From an uncultured bacterium (GTDB lineage: Bacteria; Cloacimonadota; Cloacimonadia; Cloacimonadales; Cloacimonadaceae), in NCBI GenBank assembly GCA_937960795.1, contig CALGPA010000008.1, positions 1-12,830 of the forward strand: a stretch of DNA of 12,830 nt. Direction: 5' to 3'. Below, one piece after another: positions 7,070-12,830 of this stretch. The translations under genes were made by a program, and so were the position numbers. The number at the start of each line of letters is the position of its first letter. Position 1 is the first letter of the stretch. The notes beneath the pieces are model-generated. The model worked only from the letters and a program-made list of their open reading frames with translations, was not told the DNA's origin and did no database searches.

Positions 7070-7101
7070 TCCAGCTTTGCCCTTATTATCATGGGGATAA
7101 C

Positions 7102-9861
7102 ATGAAAAAAGCTACAATATTCAGCCTTCTGCTGATAGTCCTGTGCTCGCTGCTGCCCTTGGCTGCAGAGCAAAACCGAAAGCTACAGATTCGGGAATTT
7201 AGCGCTTATGATCTTCCGGACGATGACGGAAGCGGAGTGATCCTCAGATGGATCCCTCTTGATAAAGAACATCGCATTATAAAGTACAACATCTATCGGG
7301 GAAGCTCTCCCGATTCTCTGTTTTTGCTCAGCTTCTTGGAGGTTGATCCCAGGCTGGGAGTTTTGGCGCCCTTTCTATATTATTATGACACCGGAGATCA
7401 GCCGCTTGTGGAGTTTGAAAGCTCCCCTCGCACACTGAGGAAAGAAAAGCACCAAAGCCCCGACAGTCCTCTGTATCAGAAGTTCCCGCTTGATCACCGG
7501 CTCTTGGGCAAGATCTTGGAAGACTATTCCACCTATGCCTTGGTCAGATCCCGCGTTCTTCACAATCGCTCGCGGGAATTCAAGAAGGACGATGCTCAAT
7601 ATAGCTCGCTCAAGCTCACCCAACTCGAAGGCATCTACGCAATCCCCAAAGCCGGACATCACTACTACTATGCCGTTGCGGCTGTGAACGAACGTGGTCA
7701 GATCATTGCCGCCTCAGATGTTTCAGAAGTCATGCCGATCGACAATGCCCCGGATGCCACAGCCATCTTACACAGCAGCTACTATCCCGATCTTGGGCAG
7801 ATGAATTTTGAATGGAGTCCCCCGACCGGTGCGCAGGACATAGCCGTGTGGGAAGGCTGGCTATATCCCAAGGCTTCTCTTGATCAGGACGACATTATGC
7901 CCACTGATTGGCAGGAAGAGGGCATCCAGATCTTTGAGATCCCCAATCTTTATGCCGGCGCGTCATACTATCACACTGAGGATGTCAGTTGGCTGGATGT
8001 GGATCCCCGGGATTCCGTCGTGCTGCTTTCTTATCGGGACTATGAAGATCAGTCGGCGCACGTGAAAGCAAGGACCTTCCGCAGCTTGGACGCCTCCCGT
8101 TTGCCGATCTTGCCCGATTATCAGGTCATGGACAAACCCAATGACAAAGGGGATGTGAACCTCGTATCCTTTGGCAAGCCTCTGGCATACATCACTTTGG
8201 CAGAATACACCGATCGCCGTCACCGCAGGCTCAAATTCAACTATGAGATCTCCGAAAACGAGCTTTACATCGTTGACAGGATCCACTTCACCTTCAAGTC
8301 AAAGGATGGTGCAATCATCGGCGAAGTCACTGAACAATATGTGGATAAAGTCATCCACCTGGATCTGCCGGAAGAGCATCGCGACATGAAAATCTTCAAA
8401 GCGGAGATGGCAGTGCAGCTCTTGGGCGAGAAGGATTTTGAAGCCGAGACTGTGAGTCAGGATATCACATACAACGATTACTTCCGTCGGTTTCAGCCGC
8501 AGGATACATACATTGAGGATCTGGACGTTGCCCGACTCTATTTTGACGTGCTCCGAATGTCCCAAGTAGAGTGGGATTTCGCCTCCGGAGTTCGCGCCAA
8601 TGCTCTGACTCGCACTTATGAACACACTATTCCCTTTGAAGACTATCTTTTCCGTCCGATCCAGGGCTATGATGAAGCCAGCGGCAGATTTCTCTTTGAC
8701 GTTCGTCTGGCTTTGGGCACTGATCCCGAGCAGGGCATAAGCTTTGATGTCCCTCTTTACAGGGATGCTTTCACCCATGAGATGACGGAGCGTGTCTCGC
8801 GCATTGCCGAGCTCAAGGTAGCGCTTTCCGAAGATCCCGACAATGAAGATCTGGCATATGATCTGGACTATCTGCAGGCGGAATACGACTTTATCACATC
8901 TCATCCCGCCTATCTGGAAGGCTCTGAAGCGAGATCTCCCGGAGCCTGGACGAAGATCATGCTGCGGCATAGAGATCGAGCCCAAAGAACATACCAATAC
9001 CGGCTCCTTGCCACCGATAGCCGCAGCGCGTTCGTGATCTCGGAGATCTATCAAGCTCCGGATGGCAGCACTTGGCTTATGCCACAACCACAGTGGTTTG
9101 ATCGCACCAAGACTATGACCCTCTTTGCGTCCATTCTTCTGGTTATCTTGGTGGTCTATGCCATCTACATCACTCGCCGCAAGGAAGTCTATATCCGCCC
9201 GATAGCAGGCTTACAGGAGCTGGACAATGCCATTGGTCGCGCCACGGAGATGGGGCGTCCGGTGATGTTTGTGCCGGGTTGGGGCTCATTGGGAGATGTC
9301 TGCACGATCGCGAGCCTAATGATTCTGGCGCAGGTTGCCAAGAAGACGGCTGAATATGACATTCGTCTGATTAATCCCCATTGTGACTATATGGTGCTTC
9401 CCCTAGCGCAAGAGATCGTCTCCACGTCATACAGCGAGATCGGACGCCCGGATTCATTTAACCAAAATGATATCTTCTTTGTGAGCTATGATCAGTTCCC
9501 CTTCTGTGCCGGGGTGAATGGAATCACGGTGCGGGAACGTGTCGCAACGATCTTCTACATGGGCTTCTTCAATGCCGAAGCTCTGCTGCTCACGGAGACC
9601 GGCAATGCCGCAGGAGCAATCCAGATCGCTGCCACAGACGCTGTCACACAGATCCCCTTCTTTATCACCACTTGCGATTACACACTCATCGGGGAAGAGT
9701 TTTATGCCGCGAGTGCATATCTTTCCCGCAATCACGACATGGTTAGCATGCTCAAAGCGCAGGACTATTTCAAGATCATCATCGTCTTTGTGGTGGTCTT
9801 GGGCACTTTGCTGTCCACCCTGCAATACAGCAGCTTCATCCATGCCTTTCCGCTTGAATAG
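7102..9861 (+). CDS. Membrane protein with FN3-like ectodomain and intracellular DUF6754 domain (paralog B)
   Basis: The 919-aa protein has the same architecture as the 1601-4525 product. It has a signal peptide (about 1-22, ending LPLAAEQ) and FN3-like modules, the first beginning DLPDDDGSGVILRW (37-50) with YYYAVAAVNERG (188-199), a later one beginning DKPNDKGD (344-351). A charged helical segment lies at about 555-600. The transmembrane helix at about 672-690 is followed by TRRK, and the intracellular DUF6754 domain (about 697-905) carries TETGN (831-835) and TTCDYTLIGEE (856-866). A final helix lies at about 890-907. The DUF6754 domain is roughly 60-65% identical by eye to paralog A, while the ectodomain is far more divergent. 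The start at 7102 is chosen because it opens a proper signal peptide and follows GGGGAT (7093-7098). The longer frame from 6994 would begin inside a hairpin. The stop overlaps the rex ribosome binding site. Confidence 0.9.
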   Translation: MKKATIFSLLLIVLCSLLPLAAEQNRKLQIREFSAYDLPDDDGSGVILRWIPLDKEHRIIKYNIYRGSSPDSLFLLSFLEVDPRLGVLAPFLYYYDTGDQPLVEFESSPRTLRKEKHQSPDSPLYQKFPLDHRLLGKILEDYSTYALVRSRVLHNRSREFKKDDAQYSSLKLTQLEGIYAIPKAGHHYYYAVAAVNERGQIIAASDVSEVMPIDNAPDATAILHSSYYPDLGQMNFEWSPPTGAQDIAVWEGWLYPKASLDQDDIMPTDWQEEGIQIFEIPNLYAGASYYHTEDVSWLDVDPRDSVVLLSYRDYEDQSAHVKARTFRSLDASRLPILPDYQVMDKPNDKGDVNLVSFGKPLAYITLAEYTDRRHRRLKFNYEISENELYIVDRIHFTFKSKDGAIIGEVTEQYVDKVIHLDLPEEHRDMKIFKAEMAVQLLGEKDFEAETVSQDITYNDYFRRFQPQDTYIEDLDVARLYFDVLRMSQVEWDFASGVRANALTRTYEHTIPFEDYLFRPIQGYDEASGRFLFDVRLALGTDPEQGISFDVPLYRDAFTHEMTERVSRIAELKVALSEDPDNEDLAYDLDYLQAEYDFITSHPAYLEGSEARSPGAWTKIMLRHRDRAQRTYQYRLLATDSRSAFVISEIYQAPDGSTWLMPQPQWFDRTKTMTLFASILLVILVVYAIYITRRKEVYIRPIAGLQELDNAIGRATEMGRPVMFVPGWGSLGDVCTIASLMILAQVAKKTAEYDIRLINPHCDYMVLPLAQEIVSTSYSEIGRPDSFNQNDIFFVSYDQFPFCAGVNGITVRERVATIFYMGFFNAEALLLTETGNAAGAIQIAATDAVTQIPFFITTCDYTLIGEEFYAASAYLSRNHDMVSMLKAQDYFKIIIVFVVVLGTLLSTLQYSSFIHAFPLE

Positions 9862-9870
9862 GAGGACTAT

Positions 9871-10491
9871 ATGGAAAAGATCCCTACTTCGACCCTCAAA
9901 CGCCTCCCCCAATATCTGGAGGTACTCAAACGCCTAAAAAGGGCAGGACTCAAAGAAGTCTCTGCCACCAAGATCTCAGTGTTTTCGGACATCCATCAGA
10001 CCCTGGTGCGCAAAGACATCGCCTTCACAAAGACTAGTGCCGGCAAAAAAGGATATAAGGTGGCAGACTTGCAGCAAGGTATAGAAGAATTGCTAAACTG
10101 GGTGGACACATCTTCCAGCATCCTCGTGGGAGTCGGACATCTGGGCAGTGCGCTCCTGGGCTATCAGGAGTTTTCTCAGCGCGGTCTTTCGATCGTCGCG
10201 GGATTTGACAACGATCCCGAGATCATCGGCTCCAAGGTGCATGGCGTGCCCGTCTATTCGGCTCTGGATATCGCAGCTGTGGCACAAAAAGACCAGATCC
10301 GCATCGGCATCATCACCGTCCCGCCCGATTCCGCTCAATTGATTGCAGATCTGATGGTTCACAGCGGCATCAAAGCGATCTGGAATTTTACTCCCCACAA
10401 GATCATCGTCCCGCCCGAGATTATCGTCGAGTATGTGGATATGTTTGCCTCTTTGGCAGTGCTTTCACGGCGCTTGGCAGAGCAACACTAG
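9871..10491 (+). CDS. rex: Redox-sensing transcriptional repressor Rex
   Basis: The 206-aa protein is close to the usual Rex length of about 210. The N-terminal winged helix (about 1-78) carries the family signature around SATKISVF (31-38), TLVRKDIAF (44-52) and AGKKGYKV (57-64). The C-terminal Rossmann domain begins with the NAD(H)-binding loop GVGHLG (87-92), followed by IVAGFDNDPEIIG (108-120), a GVPVY strand (125-129), GIITVPP (146-152) and IWNFTP (170-175). The last helix would swap between subunits of the dimer. Rex proteins bind operators when NAD+ is high and leave them when NADH rises. The ribosome binding site AGGAGG (9860-9865) overlaps the stop of paralog B and the spacing is 9 bp, so translation is probably coupled. 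A candidate operator is at 1485-1502. Confidence 0.95.
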   Translation: MEKIPTSTLKRLPQYLEVLKRLKRAGLKEVSATKISVFSDIHQTLVRKDIAFTKTSAGKKGYKVADLQQGIEELLNWVDTSSSILVGVGHLGSALLGYQEFSQRGLSIVAGFDNDPEIIGSKVHGVPVYSALDIAAVAQKDQIRIGIITVPPDSAQLIADLMVHSGIKAIWNFTPHKIIVPPEIIVEYVDMFASLAVLSRRLAEQH

Positions 10492-10591
10492 GATCTATCT
10501 TGCTGGAGAATAAGAATTATACTTGACGGAATTGCCCCGCTCATGTACTGAATTTGACAAGAATAATATGATGATAAGAGAGGAAGCATCA
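10492..10591 (+). promoter_or_regulatory. 100-bp spacer with possible weak promoter before the aminopeptidase
   Basis: TTGACG at 10523-10528 is followed after 17 bp by TACTGA (10546-10551), and a second -35-like TTGACA lies at 10554-10559 without a matching -10. No hairpin terminator follows rex. The aminopeptidase could be read from upstream, from a weak local promoter, or both. No Rex-like palindrome is visible here. Confidence 0.25.
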
Positions 10592-12628
10592 ATGAGTTTT
10601 GACTACCAAAAGATTCGTGATCAATTGGCAGCTCCCAAAGCCGATTGTGATAAGCTCATCCGGGAGATGAAAGATATCAAGATCAACCTGGAGAACCCCT
10701 ATTCCGAATTTTTCAACGGATATCGCTTGATCGTTCTGCAAGCGTGGGATTTTGCCCGGAAACTGGAAAAAGACCCACTGTTAAAGAGCATCCCGCTAAG
10801 CGAGCTCAAAGCCATCAACAAGGATTTCTACGCTTCGCTTGATCCCGAGAATGGCTATAATAAATGCCTTGGGAATCCGGATTATGCGCATGAGGTATAT
10901 GGTCAGCAGATGGGAAGCTTGATCAGCGCCATCTTCACCCAAGCCTATGGCAGCAGAAGACATCTGATCAATGGCGACTTTGTGGCGACCAAGGTCACGC
11001 TAGACATCTTCTTCCGCCTGCTGGATCAAGCTGATATGCCCGAGTATGAAACCTGGCTTAAGATCTACAAAGAAGAAAGCACCAAAAACTTGGAGTTTAG
11101 GACAAACGCAGCCCATGCCATGCGCTTTTGCCCGGAATTTGACGTATATTTCAATATCGTGCGCGATGCTGACCTGGATGACATCCGCTATCTATACCGC
11201 TATGGCGTCTATCTCACCGACCACGACGTCAAGATGGCTGACTTTATGCGTAATTATCCCCCGCAAGAGCTGGCAGCCATAGCCAGATTCTTTGTCAAAA
11301 GCTGGGTTGATGGCTTTGTCCGCAGCAAAAAGGACTACCGCAAAAAGCGCTATGCAAATCTCATGATCCCCGTGGGCATGGAAGCTCTGGGTAGATTGGT
11401 TATCGATGAGCTGGAAAAGATCGGGATCACCGCGCTGGTGCCACTGCCCCACACCATCGGCATCAATCGTCAATATGGCTATGACCACCGTTATGACAAC
11501 GCTCTCACCCTAGATAGAGAGCTCATGGAAGCCGGCTTGAGCGCCATGCAAAAGAGCCTTGAGAGCCTCCAAGACATCATTGCTCTTCAAGCAGGACCGC
11601 TATATCTGGAACTCTTTGGAGAGACGCCCTTTTCTCCCAAAGCAAAGTCCTCCACTCTCAAACCCTCAGAAGAGCAACAGCTGCTCATGCGCGAACAAGG
11701 TGCTCGCGGCGGACAGCTCTACTATCAATACTACAAGCGAGATGAAGCCAGCTTTAGCATCATAGCCTTCCCCTCAGCCGAGATCGGTGAGAAATTCCCC
11801 GAGATCTTTGCTGACACCCTCAAGATCAACCTTCTGGATAGTAAACGCTATGCCGAGATCCAACAGAAGATCATCGATGTGCTGGATACCGCGGACTACG
11901 TCCATGTCAAAGGCAAAGCCGGCAATGACACCGACATCAAAGTGCAGATGCACAGCCTCAAAGATGCCACCCGCGAGACTCTCTTCGAAAATTGCGTGGC
12001 GGACGTCAACATCCCTGTGGGAGAGGTCTTTACTTCTCCTGTCCTCAAAGGCAGCACCGGGACATTGCATGTGGAAGATATCTATCTGGGAAGCCTGCGC
12101 TACTTCAACCTCAAGATCCATTTTGAAGATGGCTGGGTCAAAGACTATTCCTGCACAAACTTCGATGACCCCGAAGAAGGCAAAAAGTATATCCACGAAA
12201 ATCTACTATTGCCACACAAGACCCTTCCCATCGGCGAATTTGCCATCGGCACAAATACCACTGCCTATCAGATCGCCAAAAAGCACGATATCATGGCGCT
12301 GCTTCCGATCCTCATCATCGAAAAGATGGGCCCTCACTTCGCCATCGGAGATACCTGCTTTAGCCATGAAGAAGATTCACCACACCCCAGCTTCGTAAAT
12401 GGCAAAGAGATGATAGCTGTCGAAAATGAACACTCTGCCACCCGCAAAGAAGATCCCGTGAATGCATATCTGATGAAACACATGGACATCACCCTGCCAT
12501 ATGAGATGCTGGAATCCATCGCGGCAGTGGATAAAGACGGCAAGTCCACAGACATCATACGTGATGGACGTTTTGTGGTGCCGGGCACGGAAGAGCTCAA
12601 TATTCCCCTAGAAGAAATGGATGCGTAG
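10592..12628 (+). CDS. M29-family metallo-aminopeptidase (aminopeptidase T/S-like, long form)
   Basis: The 678-aa product is much longer than classical M29 enzymes (about 400-415 aa). The C-terminal 350 residues hold the M29 signatures: IPVGEVFTSP with Glu478, LPIGEFAIGTN with Glu549, GPHFAIG with His582, and KHMDIT with His630 and Asp632. These fit the five ligands of the two-metal site. The tyrosine usually found seven residues after the histidine is Cys589 here (GDTCF). The N-terminal ~350 residues are mostly helical and charged and have no motif I recognise. M29 enzymes release N-terminal amino acids from peptides, and with no signal peptide this one should act in the cytoplasm. ATG 10592 is chosen because GAGAGGAAG (10578-10586) precedes it; an upstream in-frame TTG at 10523 lacks support. 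A strong terminator follows. Confidence 0.88.
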   Translation: MSFDYQKIRDQLAAPKADCDKLIREMKDIKINLENPYSEFFNGYRLIVLQAWDFARKLEKDPLLKSIPLSELKAINKDFYASLDPENGYNKCLGNPDYAHEVYGQQMGSLISAIFTQAYGSRRHLINGDFVATKVTLDIFFRLLDQADMPEYETWLKIYKEESTKNLEFRTNAAHAMRFCPEFDVYFNIVRDADLDDIRYLYRYGVYLTDHDVKMADFMRNYPPQELAAIARFFVKSWVDGFVRSKKDYRKKRYANLMIPVGMEALGRLVIDELEKIGITALVPLPHTIGINRQYGYDHRYDNALTLDRELMEAGLSAMQKSLESLQDIIALQAGPLYLELFGETPFSPKAKSSTLKPSEEQQLLMREQGARGGQLYYQYYKRDEASFSIIAFPSAEIGEKFPEIFADTLKINLLDSKRYAEIQQKIIDVLDTADYVHVKGKAGNDTDIKVQMHSLKDATRETLFENCVADVNIPVGEVFTSPVLKGSTGTLHVEDIYLGSLRYFNLKIHFEDGWVKDYSCTNFDDPEEGKKYIHENLLLPHKTLPIGEFAIGTNTTAYQIAKKHDIMALLPILIIEKMGPHFAIGDTCFSHEEDSPHPSFVNGKEMIAVENEHSATRKEDPVNAYLMKHMDITLPYEMLESIAAVDKDGKSTDIIRDGRFVVPGTEELNIPLEEMDA

Positions 12629-12669
12629 ATCCTGATCAATCAAAGCTTTGTATAAAGCGACACTGTATA

Positions 12670-12700
12670 GCCCCGGGCGACGGCTCGGGGCATTTTCTTT
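12670..12700 (+). terminator. Rho-independent terminator of the aminopeptidase transcript
   Basis: GCCCCGGGC at 12670-12678 pairs with GCTCGGGGC at 12683-12691 as a 9-bp stem with one G-U pair and loop GACG, followed by ATTTTCTTT. It lies about 40 bp after the aminopeptidase stop and is the only strong intrinsic terminator in the plus-strand series. Confidence 0.88.
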
Positions 12701-12775
12701 AGCCCTCCTCGACTCGCTCAAGTTTCCCAAAACCAGTCATAGCAAATCCGATTTTCGGCGCAGAGGCAAATCGCG

Positions 12776-12828
12776 TAAGTCCTTATTTTCTCACCGCTTG
12801 CACGCTCGACCGGTGAGCGACCGGTGAG
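12776..12828. repeat. 53-bp dispersed repeat, right copy
   Basis: Identical to 338-390 and in the same orientation. It again carries the CTCACCG arm and the doubled 11-bp CGACCGGTGAG unit. It lies about 75 bp beyond the operon terminator, and the window ends 2 bp after it, so whether the array continues cannot be seen. Confidence 0.85.
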
Positions 12829-12830
12829 CA

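Noticed and set aside
6994..7101. Longer N-terminus for paralog B starting at 6994
   Set aside because: The upstream ATG lies inside a hairpin without a ribosome binding site and would put 36 residues before a textbook signal peptide that starts at 7102.
8299..9087. Long minus-strand open frame of 262 codons inside paralog B
   Set aside because: It is antisense to a well-supported gene with clear domain homology and shows no recognisable protein features; it is a shadow frame.
12605..12628. Missing HxD metal-binding motif in the M29 enzyme near its C-terminus
   Set aside because: The motif was first sought around the NEHS segment (residues 612-615), but KHMD (629-632) supplies the expected His and Asp, so the metal site looks complete.
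338..12828. Composite transposon or genomic island bounded by the 53-bp repeats
   Set aside because: The repeats are direct and short, no transposase or integrase is present, and no target-site duplication is visible. A dispersed intergenic repeat explains them more simply.

Overview
The window looks like a chromosomal segment of an uncultured-type anaerobic bacterium. The closest match I can suggest is the Cloacimonadota (Candidatus Cloacimonas) group. The reasons are the gene families seen, very strong AGGAGG-type ribosome binding sites inside tight operons, and a Rex NADH sensor beside an M29 aminopeptidase, which would suit an amino-acid fermenter. No 16S or other phylogenetic marker is present, so the assignment is an inference of low to moderate confidence.

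Layout. Positions 1-512 are non-coding and full of short dispersed repeats: a 51-bp direct repeat (x2), a perfect GC-rich hairpin, a 34-bp tandem pair, a 14-bp tandem pair, and one copy of a 53-bp element that recurs at the far right edge. A GNAT-type acetyltransferase lies on the minus strand (513-1376). It is divergent from a long plus-strand series that begins at 1601 after a 224-bp intergenic region carrying a palindrome of the TGTGA-N6-TCACg type.

The core is 1601-9861. Two large paralogous membrane proteins have secreted fibronectin-III-like ectodomains, one transmembrane helix and a conserved intracellular domain that I recognise as DUF6754. They enclose three smaller membrane proteins: a 209-aa and a 201-aa polytopic protein, and a 393-aa protein with a single extracytoplasmic domain anchored at both ends. 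Within this block the first four genes are 12-14 bp apart. The fifth gene follows a 120-bp spacer holding two hairpins. The gene for the NADH/NAD+-responsive repressor Rex follows 9 bp after the fifth gene, with its ribosome binding site overlapping the upstream stop codon. After another 100 bp comes an M29-family metallo-aminopeptidase, then a clear intrinsic terminator at 12670-12700.

How they may work together (inference): the five membrane genes look like one envelope complex with no described function that I know of. The ectodomains would face the periplasm and the DUF6754 domains the cytoplasm. Co-transcription with rex suggests that its expression, or its role, is tied to redox state. 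The upstream palindrome is a candidate Rex or CRP/FNR-type operator. The aminopeptidase may simply be a neighbouring catabolic gene. This five-gene cassette is the best candidate here for an undescribed system.
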